Below are positions 40,936-49,870 of a stretch of DNA of 64,000 nt, piece by piece. The position numbers and the translations under genes are program-made. The DNA is taken from contig JBIOXV010000157.1 of NCBI GenBank assembly GCA_044869805.1, positions 30,670 through 94,669 on the forward strand, written 5' to 3'. The DNA comes from CAWDVR01 sp044869805 (lineage in GTDB: Bacteria; Acidobacteriota; Thermoanaerobaculia; Multivoradales; SZUA-115). Under the pieces are notes generated by a model, which saw only the letters and a program-made list of their open reading frames with translations, ran no database searches and had not been told where the DNA came from. Position 1 is the stretch's first letter; every line of letters begins with the position of its first letter.

Positions 40936-42141
40936 ATGCAAACCTCACCGATAGTAGACCCGCTGTTCCGCAGGATTGATCTCGATGAAATCTATTATGA
41001 CTACTTTGATAAGGTCTGGTCCTCCGGAGAGATCTATGCAGATCCCTCCGGCTGGAGAGACACGTACGCCGCTGCGGCGCCAATGCTACCCGAAGTGGAG
41101 ATTCGCAAAGAGGATCTAGGTCGCTACTATCTCGACGAAGGAACCAACCTCGCCGGAATCAAGGAGCCTATACTCGAGCTTATCAGCACCTGGGAAAACC
41201 GCACGGTGACGTGGCCTGAAGTCACACTCTACAGTTCTGTTTCCGTCGCTTCAGCCGCAGTCCTTGTTACACTTCGTCGGCTCGGTATCTCGCTAGTTCT
41301 CTTCGAGACTCCTGCCTACGCAGTAACAGTCAATCAAGCTCGGGCGCTTGGATTTACAGTTAAGCTTATCCCCACCTACTTCTCAGGTAATTTCTCCTTT
41401 CGGCTCTGCGAAAAAATAGAAAACAATACGCCCAGTTTTGCGCTTTGGTTGACTCATCCTAGGACTTCCCTTGGCTATAATCAGGAACTTACTGCCCTCG
41501 AACAACATCTCTCTGTGCTCCGCGCTGCGGACTATCTGATCGTTGACGAGGCCACTGAGCAGCTTTTCCCAAGTATGCTCAGCCCTCTAGCGGACTATCC
41601 ACGAGCTGAGCAAATCTTGCGAATACGCGGTCTGTTGAAAGGTCTGGGGCTCAACGGGCTCCGTCTCGCCTGTGTTCTTCATGACGCATCTTTGCGGGAG
41701 AGTCTTGAGAGCGCGCAAGAAATACTGGGAGCCTCACTCGACCTTTATAGCCTGAGAGCCGCAGCCAGGCTGGGACACCAACCGCAGCTCTTCTTCACAA
41801 TGTTGGCGGCAGCAAATCGCCAAGTCGTTAAGCTTCGTACAACCGCCGAAGGTCTCGCCGCGGGATCCTGGGCTCGGGTTACCAAGGTCGTCAACGGCTA
41901 CATGGGCGCGGCGCTTGTCGACCTTAGCATTCTTCAGGGGGACTACGATGAAAAGCGGCGGAGGCTCCTTGCCTACTGCAGAGACCACGAGATGCCAGTA
42001 ATTCTCGGGGCCAGTCTCCTCTTCGCGTTCGATCCCGGCTGGGAGCAAGTTCGCCTGAACTACTTCAACCGCGACTTCCACATCACTCGAGCAATTGATT
42101 TACTGAGCTCCTTTCCCCGTACTATCGCTGAGAAGGTCTAG
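40936..42141 (+). CDS. PLP-dependent aminotransferase class I/II-like protein
   Basis: The 401-residue protein has the fold-type I order: a conserved aromatic-proline segment LVLFETPAYAVTVNQARALG, then a strand with Asp in ADYLIVDEATEQLFPS, and the putative Schiff-base Lys235 in IRGLLKGLGLNGLRLACVL. Substrate-binding Arg may be in the C-terminal part (GWEQVRLNYF). Family members transfer amino groups or act as decarboxylases and lyases with PLP. It is a divergent member: the segment before Lys lacks the usual Ser. ATG 40936 lies just after the PhyH stop, so the two are co-transcribed. Its last 42 bases overlap the 3' end of the convergent pentapeptide gene. Confidence 0.72.
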   Translation: MQTSPIVDPLFRRIDLDEIYYDYFDKVWSSGEIYADPSGWRDTYAAAAPMLPEVEIRKEDLGRYYLDEGTNLAGIKEPILELISTWENRTVTWPEVTLYSSVSVASAAVLVTLRRLGISLVLFETPAYAVTVNQARALGFTVKLIPTYFSGNFSFRLCEKIENNTPSFALWLTHPRTSLGYNQELTALEQHLSVLRAADYLIVDEATEQLFPSMLSPLADYPRAEQILRIRGLLKGLGLNGLRLACVLHDASLRESLESAQEILGASLDLYSLRAAARLGHQPQLFFTMLAAANRQVVKLRTTAEGLAAGSWARVTKVVNGYMGAALVDLSILQGDYDEKRRRLLAYCRDHEMPVILGASLLFAFDPGWEQVRLNYFNRDFHITRAIDLLSSFPRTIAEKV

Positions 42142-43635
42142 TATTACCTTCCTCAACTTGCCTGCCAGGGCAGTGCTAATGTCGAGGCGGAAGTCCACCA
42201 GAATCGATCCCGGGAACAGGGACAGCAGGCGCAGTTCATAGGCCGGAGAGGGCTGAGTCACCAAGCCGGCCCGTGCCGAGAAGACAGAAAGCGGAAGGTG
42301 GTCCTCTGGCGGGACGGCATTCTCTCTTGAGCGCAAGAGAGGAGCCACTCCAAGCGTCTTTAGACCAGCTAGCGACGGGACCGTCAACCGGAGTCGTTTA
42401 ATCTCGAGTTTCGTGCGAGTAGCAAGGAAGGCTGCCAAGAGTGGTAGGAAAGTCGTGGTGGCCTCCGCGAACAATTCCAAGATCAGGGGTGAGTTTCTGG
42501 GCCCTAGCGCCTTAATGACGATGCCCTCGGGCGAGAGCCAGGGCTCCAATTCCCTTCTGAAATAGTCGGCGTCTTCTGGGCCGTCGACAAGGAGCCTAAG
42601 CGTATTACCTTGAACTGAGCGCAGGCTATCAAGCGCGTCAAAGTACTCCTCCGCAATTCTGGACAGCATCATATGTGTACCACTTACTGCCTGAGCTGCG
42701 CGATGGAGAACGTGGCCAGTTTCGTTGTGAGTTACAGTCTCGGTTAGGCTGCTGGTCACCTGATGAAAGCGCAGGATCGTGTGTGCCGTTATGAGCTGCG
42801 AATCCCAGAGGTCGACCAAAAACTCCGAGAAGCGATCTAACAACTCAACGAAACTTGTCGGATTCTTGTATATCTTCGTCCAACTGGTGATATTCAGCGC
42901 CTCGTCTAGGTTGATCGAGCCTCGGGTGAGGTCAGGATCAAGGAAGTAGTCAAGGCGCAGTTTCTCAAGGGGTGTGAGATGCCGTGACGACAATTCGTTC
43001 TCGAGATCTGCTGCGTTGAGGAGTCTAAAGTCTTGCCGAGTTCTTGCGGACCGAATGGGAGATCTCTCGAGAGATCGGGAGGAAAGACCGAAATTATTGA
43101 TGATTGTATCAATTTGTATGGAGGTATCGACGAAGCGAGAGTCGCGGAACACGGACATCTCTGCGATCTTATTGCTGGTAGTACAGTCGCGGAATGTACA
43201 ATCAGTAAACTTCGATGACTTCACAAGGAGATTGCGCAGGTCGCAGCGCTCAAACTGCACCTTTTGGAAATCGCAATCGTAGACAGCGTGGTTGTCAAAG
43301 CGACAACCCCTGAAGACGCTTTCCAGAAAGAAGGATGTGGCTAGAGTCCCGTCGGAGAAGTCACAGGAAGAAAACGCTGCATTACGAATAAAGCTGTCTT
43401 TGAAGTCGCATGCCGTGAAGTCGACTCCATCTGCAACAATATCGTGCATGACTGATTCTACAAAATTCGTCAAGCGCAGATCCGGCAGCGCAGGGATGGT
43501 CCCAGTAATTCGGAGCCGTGCGAGATCGGACGTCAGAAGTGAGGGAAGGGCAACTTTTTGGAGATCGATTTCAGTTTCGGAGCCGTCCTGCTGCCTGAAG
43601 AGACGCAAAGGAGATCTGTGGAGTATCAGGTCCAT
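42100..43635 (-). CDS. pentapeptide-repeat protein with unknown C-terminal domain
   Basis: This 511-residue protein has an N-terminal right-handed beta-helix of pentapeptide repeats at about residues 75-175, seen as A(D/N)(L/F)-like units: VDFTACDFKDSFIRNAAF, CDFSDGTLATSFF, CDFQKVQFERCDLRNL and SKFTDCTFRDC. A helical region (about 230-330) and a mixed C-terminal region follow; I recognise no catalytic motif in either. The start at ATG 43635 has AAGG upstream and lies 14 bases from the right 24-bp repeat, whereas the longer frame to 43797 would cross that repeat. It converges with and overlaps the aminotransferase gene. Base composition is visibly poorer in G+C than the surroundings. Confidence 0.72.
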   Translation of the reverse strand: MDLILHRSPLRLFRQQDGSETEIDLQKVALPSLLTSDLARLRITGTIPALPDLRLTNFVESVMHDIVADGVDFTACDFKDSFIRNAAFSSCDFSDGTLATSFFLESVFRGCRFDNHAVYDCDFQKVQFERCDLRNLLVKSSKFTDCTFRDCTTSNKIAEMSVFRDSRFVDTSIQIDTIINNFGLSSRSLERSPIRSARTRQDFRLLNAADLENELSSRHLTPLEKLRLDYFLDPDLTRGSINLDEALNITSWTKIYKNPTSFVELLDRFSEFLVDLWDSQLITAHTILRFHQVTSSLTETVTHNETGHVLHRAAQAVSGTHMMLSRIAEEYFDALDSLRSVQGNTLRLLVDGPEDADYFRRELEPWLSPEGIVIKALGPRNSPLILELFAEATTTFLPLLAAFLATRTKLEIKRLRLTVPSLAGLKTLGVAPLLRSRENAVPPEDHLPLSVFSARAGLVTQPSPAYELRLLSLFPGSILVDFRLDISTALAGKLRKVILDLLSDSTGKGAQ

Positions 43636-43648
43636 TAGAGCCTTGTGT

Positions 43649-43672
43649 CGTGGGCAATAATTTCTAGTTATC
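43649..43672. repeat. right copy of perfect 24-bp inverted repeat bounding the cassette
   Basis: The exact reverse complement of 40021-40044, ending with TTTCTAGTTATC. It lies 14 bases upstream of the pentapeptide-gene start codon, mirroring the left copy's position before the PhyH gene. The segment between the copies spans three genes read inward from both ends. Confidence 0.85.
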
Positions 43673-44148
43673 GCTGGAATCGAGGCTTGAAAGCTTTCTT
43701 GCCTCGGCCGGTGCGGCCGAGATCCTCTGGTACCGAAGTGCGCTCCCGGACCATTGCCTGCGGCTCGACCGTGCACCGGACCGTAAGGCACCTGCATATC
43801 TTTGACAGTGCGGCGGGTAGCATAGCGCGAGTGCTGTAGCTAAGGCAAGACTGGTAACACCTTTCGGTGCTGCGATTTGTCTCGCCGCGCAGGGGAGGAG
43901 CATCTGGGCGCACGAGAAGCGGTGCTCGGCAGCCTATGAGGCTCGCGATACTCCGAGGGTGCACAGAGTGCGCGGCGAAACAGACAGAGCCCACGGTGCG
44001 TCCAGTCGTCTCCCCTCCCAATACGCGAAACCAAGGTCCGCCAGGGGCCACCCACCATGAGTTGGGCGGCGCCTTGCCGAGCCCCGTGGGTCAGGAATCC
44101 TGGGACAGCATCGATCCTTCAGGCAGCACAGGCTTCGCTCTCGCATTC
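43673..44148. other. 476-bp gap between cassette and CHAT gene
   Basis: No convincing gene is present. A perfect 8-bp stem hairpin (CTCGGCCG/CGGCCGAG) lies at 43703-43721, and a GAAAGCTTTC palindrome lies just before it. Short open frames here have no recognisable motifs or ribosome binding sites. The region could hold the promoter that reads left into the pentapeptide gene, but no well-spaced hexamers stand out. Confidence 0.45.
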
Positions 44149-45711
44149 CTAAAGCGTGTTGACTCCCGCCCCCGGATGCCCGAACAGCGTGTACGCCAGC
44201 CACGTCGGGTCGCCGGGGTAGCGGGCCCGTAGCCACAGCCGAGCTTGCCGCAACGCCCCTGCGAGCGGCAGCCCCTCGGCCAGGAGACGCCGATAGAACT
44301 CCAGAGCCAGCTCGTGGGCCTTCTGGTCGTCGACCGCCCAGTAGCAGCCGAGGAAGACGCCAGCACCGGCGCGGACGAAGCCAGAGGACCAGCCGCCGGT
44401 GCCGGTCAGCGCCAGGCCGGAGCGGCCGGAATGGCAGGAGTTGAGGAAGACCAGCGGCCGAGCATCGCCGAGGCCGGCTGCACGGTCCTCGAGCACGCAG
44501 GGCGCGAAGGCCTGGTGCTGCTCGAGGCGTAGCTCCCAGCCCTCCGGGTCGTCGCCCTTCGCCTCGCCGTGCACGGCGAAGTACCAGCCGTCGTAGCGGC
44601 CGGAGGCAAGAGCGTCGAGCAGCGGCGCGGTGAGCGCAGGGACGCCCTCGACCACCCGCTCGGGATTCGCCTGCCGGAGCAGAGCTTCGATCTCGGGCGT
44701 CGCCCTGCCCACGTTCCCGTCACGCGCCACGACCGTGGCCACCTGGCGCAGCGGGAGGCACGTCGTACGCCGCGGACCGCCCAGGAGCCAGCGCGCCACC
44801 GCAAACGCCTCGCACAGGAACGGCTCGTCGCGCCTTCCGCTTCCTTCCCGGCATCTAAGCTTGAGCATCTCCCAGGGGATGAAGGTCTCCTCGGACTGGA
44901 TCTGGACCGTCTCGACCTTGCCTCTGAGCGAACACAGCCGGGCCTCGAGCTCCGGCGTGAGCAGGTGGGCGGTCAGCCCGGCGCAGATGGCCGAGAGCCG
45001 GTCGACCGCCGCACGGGGGTCCTTTCCGGGCGGCGGTAGGTTGCCGATGCCGCGCAGCAGCTCCCCGACGTGCGTCGCCGGTGCCTGCTCGAACGGCTGC
45101 GAGTGGAACGTCTCGTGATCGATCCCGAGATCGAGGTTCGCAGCGCTCAGCTCGAAGCGCAGGGACTCGCGACCATCGCGCCACTCCCGGCGGATGACGA
45201 TCTCGAGGTCGGGGGGCGCGGACGGCGCAGGGCCGCGCGCGGCGGGTGAGGGCAGAGCGGCGCCTGCTCCCTCGCCGCGAACCGCGGCTCCACCCCCGGG
45301 CCGCGTGCTGGAGGCGCTGAGGAGCGCCGCCAGGTCCCCGGTCTTCTCCAGCAGCTCCTCGACACGGCGGCGCAGGCCGTGCACCAAGAGCGGGTCCAGG
45401 ACCTGCTCGGCGAGCAGCACCTCCAGCCGGTCGAGCGCCTTCTCGCGGCTGCGTTCCCTGCGATGGCGGACCGCCTCGGTCAAGAAGCACGAGGAGATCC
45501 AGATCGCCGCCGAGACCAGCGTCCACGCGACTTGCGGAACGTCGAATGGCAGACCGCCCGGGTGCTCGCCACCGGCGCCGCGCGGGCGCGGCGGCATGGC
45601 CTCGAGGGTCGCGTCCAGCTCCGGCTCGAGCGCCGGCAGCGCCTCCGGAGCCTCGGCGCGCAGATGGTCCGCGACGAGCTGGTGGATGAGCTGCCTCTCG
45701 AGGCTGTCCAT
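44149..45711 (-). CDS. CHAT-domain caspase-fold protease, paired with M48 peptidase
   Basis: The 520-residue protein has a helical N-terminal part (MDSLERQLIHQLVADHLR), a hydrophobic stretch near 55-75 (VAWTLVSAAIWISSCFL) that may be a membrane segment, and a low-complexity linker. The C-terminal CHAT domain has His381 in YFAVHGEAKGDD and Cys426 in LVFLNSCHSGRSG, followed by FVRAGAGVFLGCYWAVDD. It lacks a TPR array. GGAGAAGGA precedes ATG 45711, which lies 10 bases after the M48 stop, so the two genes form one operon. It likely cleaves a partner protein on a signal; the target may be in the neighbouring envelope operon. Confidence 0.8.
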   Translation of the reverse strand: MDSLERQLIHQLVADHLRAEAPEALPALEPELDATLEAMPPRPRGAGGEHPGGLPFDVPQVAWTLVSAAIWISSCFLTEAVRHRRERSREKALDRLEVLLAEQVLDPLLVHGLRRRVEELLEKTGDLAALLSASSTRPGGGAAVRGEGAGAALPSPAARGPAPSAPPDLEIVIRREWRDGRESLRFELSAANLDLGIDHETFHSQPFEQAPATHVGELLRGIGNLPPPGKDPRAAVDRLSAICAGLTAHLLTPELEARLCSLRGKVETVQIQSEETFIPWEMLKLRCREGSGRRDEPFLCEAFAVARWLLGGPRRTTCLPLRQVATVVARDGNVGRATPEIEALLRQANPERVVEGVPALTAPLLDALASGRYDGWYFAVHGEAKGDDPEGWELRLEQHQAFAPCVLEDRAAGLGDARPLVFLNSCHSGRSGLALTGTGGWSSGFVRAGAGVFLGCYWAVDDQKAHELALEFYRRLLAEGLPLAGALRQARLWLRARYPGDPTWLAYTLFGHPGAGVNTL

Positions 45712-45721
45712 TCCTTCTCCC

Positions 45722-47860
45722 TCAACGCGAGAATTGGCTCGCCCGCAGGGCCGCGAGGCGGTCCTCGGCGGCCGGGTGCCAGTAGGCGGGCGACGAGGCG
45801 CCGGTGAACTGCCTGATGAACATGCGGCGCGCGTGGCGCCAGCGAGTGGAACGCGGAAGTCTCGGGTCGGTATACCCCACGGCCGAGTGCTCTGCCCGCA
45901 GGCGGCGCCAGGGGCGGTAGGGTGGTGCTGGTTCCGGCTCCACAGGCTCCACGACTTTGCGAATGCAGCTCTCGAGAACCGGGCCCGGTAGTCCGAATCG
46001 CCTCCTCGCCTCGTCGTCGGCCTCGGTCTCGAGGCCCGCACTGTCGAGGAGCGCCGTGACGAAGCCGTCGCCCACGAAGGTCAACCGGCCCAGCCACCGA
46101 GCCAGCGCGAAGAGGCGGCAGTGCCCGAGCCGGTGATGGGCCAGCTCATGGGCCAGAAGCGCGCGGCGCTCCTCGGGCTCGAGCCCGGCAAGGAGCCGTG
46201 GCGACACCGCCACATAGCGCTCGCGCTGCCGGAGCCCGAAGGCGTGGGCCTCCGCCTTGAGCGGCACGTCCGGCGCCGCGACCAACCGGACTTGTCCGAG
46301 ATCCGGGGAGCATTCCAGCAGGCCGGGCCAGGCCTCTTCGCCGACCGCCACCGCGCGCCGCAGCGCTCGCCGCGTCCGGCGCCGGTCGAGCGCGAGCTGG
46401 CCCACGGACGCTGCCAGCAGGGCCAAGGCGCCCAGCCCGTAAAGCACCCAGAGAGCACGCACCGTAACCTCGGTCCAGGGGTCGCCGACCGGGCGGCCCA
46501 GCGCCACCGCGACCATGAGGGCCGAGAGCTCCGGCACCTGGAGCCGCGGGTGCTCGAAGAGCGGGACCACGGCTTCGACTCCGCAGAGCACTGCGAAGGC
46601 GAGCGCGGCGAGGAGCAGGGCGGCGAGGACGGACCAGAAAGTGCCGAACAGTCCGCGGAGAAGGCGGCGCGCCACGCCGCCTGAAATCGCCATCCGGTAG
46701 ACACCCCGGCCGCGGAATGCGCGAAGCCGTTCGAGCTCGGGGCGGACCCGGAGGGCGAGGTTCACGCTCGCCACGCCGAAGATCAGGCCGATTCCAACCA
46801 CCACGGCCGTCACGGCGACAGCCTGCCGGGCGAGCGCCTGGAACCAGCCGTAGAGCCGGCCGATCTCCGAGCGGAGCTCCGGGTTGACCTTCTGCCAGCC
46901 GGGTGGCGGGGTTTCGCCGGCGAGCACGGCCTGCCACATGCCAACTCCCTGTCTCAGCGGTCCGGCATCCAGCGTGGTCGCCACCCAAGGCATGGGGATG
47001 AGGAGGAGAAACAGCATCGCCATCGCCGTGCCGAGACCCGGGAGCAGCGGGTTCATCCGCAGACCGAAAGCCTTGCTCGCGAAGAGAACGCCAGCCGCCA
47101 CGAGCAGCAGCAGGACGAGGACCAGTGCTACGCCGAGAAAGCCCATCATCCAGCCCAGGCCCGGCTGGCCGTGCCTGGGAGGCAGCGCCACCGCGACGAT
47201 CCAGGCTGCAAGCGCGAACAGGTAAACACACAACCCCGTGATCGCCACGCCGTGGCGCTCGCGGGTGGCGACCGGCTGCAGCGCCCCGCCGCGGCCTTCG
47301 ACCGCTGCCAGGACCTGCTGCCAGGCCCTGCCCACCCGGCGGCCGCCGAGCGCCGCCTGCAGGTGGAGGATCACCGGGAGCAAGGCCAGCGCGAGCCCGG
47401 CGAGCCAGAGCCCCGAAGGGTCGTTCAGCCAGCGCATTCCGGGGCCGCTCGGTCCTGCGGTGTAGGCGGCTGCGAGAAGCCCCACGCCGAGCAACACCCA
47501 CAGCCCGGCCACCACTGCGCAATACCAGCGAGCGAGCCGGAAGTCCGAGCTGACGGCGAGCTGGCTGCCCGCGGCTTCCACCCGCCAGGTGGCGCGCTGC
47601 GGGAGCGCGCGCCAAAGCACCACGGGCCAGCGGGCCTCCTGTCGGGTCTCGAGGAGCACGAGGCCCGGCATTCGAACGATCTCCTGCACACGCATCCCGA
47701 GGGACTTCGCAGCGGCTCGGATCCCTTCCACTGCGTCCTCGGCGGAGCCCGTGCCTTCGTAGCACCTGCCACGGTAGGCGGACCTGGCTTCGCGGCCGCC
47801 CTCGGAAGCAGTCGGAGTGCCGGAGCTCGGCCTGGCGCTGTCGGGCGGCGGAGTGGGCAC
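45722..47860 (-). CDS. M48-family membrane zinc metallopeptidase
   Basis: A 712-residue polytopic membrane protein with about eight to nine hydrophobic helices in residues 110-500 (for instance WYCAVVAGLWVLLGVGLLA and AVLAALLLAALAFAVLCG). The zinc-binding motif HELAHH (His571, Glu572, His575) follows, with LETEADDEARRRF as the Glu-bearing third-ligand segment. This is the HtpX/Ste24 type of peptidase, which degrades or processes membrane proteins. It is longer than HtpX (about 290 residues) because of the large N-terminal membrane region. The start is GTG 47860 with AGGAGGG ahead. It is the first gene of the M48-CHAT pair and divergent from the vWA operon. Confidence 0.82.
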   Translation of the reverse strand: MPTPPPDSARPSSGTPTASEGGREARSAYRGRCYEGTGSAEDAVEGIRAAAKSLGMRVQEIVRMPGLVLLETRQEARWPVVLWRALPQRATWRVEAAGSQLAVSSDFRLARWYCAVVAGLWVLLGVGLLAAAYTAGPSGPGMRWLNDPSGLWLAGLALALLPVILHLQAALGGRRVGRAWQQVLAAVEGRGGALQPVATRERHGVAITGLCVYLFALAAWIVAVALPPRHGQPGLGWMMGFLGVALVLVLLLLVAAGVLFASKAFGLRMNPLLPGLGTAMAMLFLLLIPMPWVATTLDAGPLRQGVGMWQAVLAGETPPPGWQKVNPELRSEIGRLYGWFQALARQAVAVTAVVVGIGLIFGVASVNLALRVRPELERLRAFRGRGVYRMAISGGVARRLLRGLFGTFWSVLAALLLAALAFAVLCGVEAVVPLFEHPRLQVPELSALMVAVALGRPVGDPWTEVTVRALWVLYGLGALALLAASVGQLALDRRRTRRALRRAVAVGEEAWPGLLECSPDLGQVRLVAAPDVPLKAEAHAFGLRQRERYVAVSPRLLAGLEPEERRALLAHELAHHRLGHCRLFALARWLGRLTFVGDGFVTALLDSAGLETEADDEARRRFGLPGPVLESCIRKVVEPVEPEPAPPYRPWRRLRAEHSAVGYTDPRLPRSTRWRHARRMFIRQFTGASSPAYWHPAAEDRLAALRASQFSR

Positions 47861-48141
47861 CGTGTGGCCGCCCTCCTATCTTTGAGACTTTCCGGCGATT
47901 CTATACAGAAAGCGATCGCGTTCCGACGGCACCCCGGCGTATCCACCGCCCACGCGCAAGTCTGCCGGCGCAGCGCCATATGCACATGTCGCCACGTCCG
48001 GAGGTCTGAGCGTTGCGCCAGCTCTGGCCTCCTGGGCAGGAACTTCCCGCGTTCTGCTGTGGACCAACACAGCATGGGCCAGCGTCGCGAGGCGCGCTGA
48101 TTGCAGCCTCGGACTCTCCAGCCGAGGCGTCGGAGGACTTG

Positions 48142-49866
48142 ATGAAGTGGGCAGTAGAGGCGCTACGCAACACTCTTCAGATCCTCATATTTCTAGCCTG
48201 GGGATTGCTTGGAATGTGGCTTTGCCTTCTCATCAGGCCAGCCTTGAGTGGCGCCACGCTGCAGGTCACCGAGGTGACCGGAGTCACCAACTGGTGGATC
48301 ACTGTGACCTTCCTGCTCATAGTCTTCGCCCTGATAGCTTCTCGAACCAACTACGGCCTGACGATGGGGAGTCTCTCGAGGCTCTCGCAGTCAGACCGGG
48401 ACACGCGCCGAGACAGACTCGCGCTTCGATGGGGTCTCACGGCAGCCTTCGCCAGCGCGATACCGGGTTTGGTCTTGGGGGTGCTTGCGCTGGTCGTCTC
48501 TCTACCCCACTATCAGGAGAGCCTTGGCGCGGGTTCATATCGCCTTGCCTCGCAGGAGCTAGAGAAGGACATTCGAGAGAGGAGCCGGGCCGCATACATA
48601 CTGGTCGTCGACGCATCAGCTAGCTACATGTCGTCCACCGTGACCAACGGATTCGTAAATCTCTCTCGCCTGCAGCTCTTTCTCGAGGATCTCCTCCTCT
48701 ATGAGCGGGGATACTTGCAGTCACACTTTGTCTCCGATACCGACCTCCTACAGTTGGTGCTGTTCTCCGGGACGCAGCAGGGACCCAAACCTCTTTCGGT
48801 CGGAGCGTTGAAGAATGAACTAGACAACGCTATAAAGAAGGAGATCGAGAAGGTCAGGAGGGAGGTTCTGACTTCGCAGCTCCAGAAGCGTCTCATAACC
48901 AGCTCAACCGACATTGTGCGTGCTATAGAGATGGCGGTAGCGGAAGCAAACAAGGGTGATTACCTGCGAAGTGACCACGTGACCATCGTCATCGCGTCGG
49001 ACTTCTTTCATGACGTGAGCACGACTGGTGAAGCCGAGGCGAGAAGGCGGCTCGGAGCGGTTATGAGAGATCTTGGGGAAAGGAACCGCATTCACCTGCT
49101 GGGGCTCATTGGGAGCAAGCTGACACGAGAGAAGGGAAGAGATGAGCTTGACGTGGTAGCCGAGCTAGAGCGATTCCGCGCGAACGGGGCCTGGCGAGCG
49201 CTGGACCTCGAATCCTATGAGGCCGCAGATGGTGCAAGCAGGAAGGCAGCGGTCGTCCTCGGCATCCTCCCGCTAGCGCAGCAGAAACACGCTATCAAGG
49301 TTCACTGCGGCGTGAACTCGAAGGTCTCGGTAGAGAAGACTGTCGTGGAGCTTCCCTCGCGCCTCGAGTACGCGCACACTGTAGTCGCTGCGGGAGCAAT
49401 CCTCTCTTCGAGCTCCGCGCCTGACCATCCGAGACTCAGTCTCCTGCTGAGCCCTGACGACTCATCGATGATAGCCGCCTCCAAGTTGGTGGATAACTGT
49501 TGGATAGCAACGGGGGAGGAGGGACAGAAGAAGACGATCTCCATCTCTGCAGGCGGAGCTCTGCAATCGGGCAGCTCTCCTCCGTCGCTAGTCCTCATCG
49601 CCTCGCCTGGCGCTGGCGTTATCCACCGCCTGGAAGTGACCACCGTGCCGGTTCATGTGCCTGAGGTGGCGAGGACGCTCAAGGCTGTAGTGACCTTTTT
49701 TGGCGCATTCGTCGCGCTGATGAGCCTCATTGGTGTAGTCACGGTTCCCTGGGTGAGTCTGGTGTGGAGGACCCTCTGGAAGTACGTAAGCATCCTCGGG
49801 ACAAGGCTTAAACGCCAGAGACGCGCCTCCCGTGGGAGCCGGCAGGCAGTCACGGAGAAGAGTTGA
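48142..49866 (+). CDS. membrane-anchored vWA-domain protein
   Basis: A 574-residue protein with three N-terminal membrane helices (about 10-32, 50-70 and 98-122), a vWA-like domain starting at AAYILVVDASASYM (MIDAS-type DxSxS, Asp157) and a final helix near 515-540 before a basic tail. vWA domains bind partner proteins through a metal ion. ATG 48142 follows GGAGG at ideal spacing; the upstream open frame is not needed. Its base composition is less GC-rich than the flanks. It leads an eight-gene run with very short or overlapping junctions, and so is probably a structural part of one complex. Confidence 0.72.
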   Translation: MKWAVEALRNTLQILIFLAWGLLGMWLCLLIRPALSGATLQVTEVTGVTNWWITVTFLLIVFALIASRTNYGLTMGSLSRLSQSDRDTRRDRLALRWGLTAAFASAIPGLVLGVLALVVSLPHYQESLGAGSYRLASQELEKDIRERSRAAYILVVDASASYMSSTVTNGFVNLSRLQLFLEDLLLYERGYLQSHFVSDTDLLQLVLFSGTQQGPKPLSVGALKNELDNAIKKEIEKVRREVLTSQLQKRLITSSTDIVRAIEMAVAEANKGDYLRSDHVTIVIASDFFHDVSTTGEAEARRRLGAVMRDLGERNRIHLLGLIGSKLTREKGRDELDVVAELERFRANGAWRALDLESYEAADGASRKAAVVLGILPLAQQKHAIKVHCGVNSKVSVEKTVVELPSRLEYAHTVVAAGAILSSSSAPDHPRLSLLLSPDDSSMIAASKLVDNCWIATGEEGQKKTISISAGGALQSGSSPPSLVLIASPGAGVIHRLEVTTVPVHVPEVARTLKAVVTFFGAFVALMSLIGVVTVPWVSLVWRTLWKYVSILGTRLKRQRRASRGSRQAVTEKS

Positions 49867-49870
49867 GACC

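Noticed and set aside
39027..43672. Integron with IntI and attC cassettes
   Set aside because: The recombinase lacks the IntI-specific extra segment, is in the same orientation as the first cassette gene, and the repeats are inverted perfect copies rather than attC-like direct sites.
40021..43672. Ordinary insertion sequence with terminal inverted repeats
   Set aside because: No transposase lies between the repeats, no target duplication is visible, and the only recombinase is outside and of tyrosine type. It is not fully excluded.
43867..44232. Short plus-strand frame in the gap before the CHAT gene
   Set aside because: No motif, no ribosome binding site, and it runs antisense into the CHAT gene.
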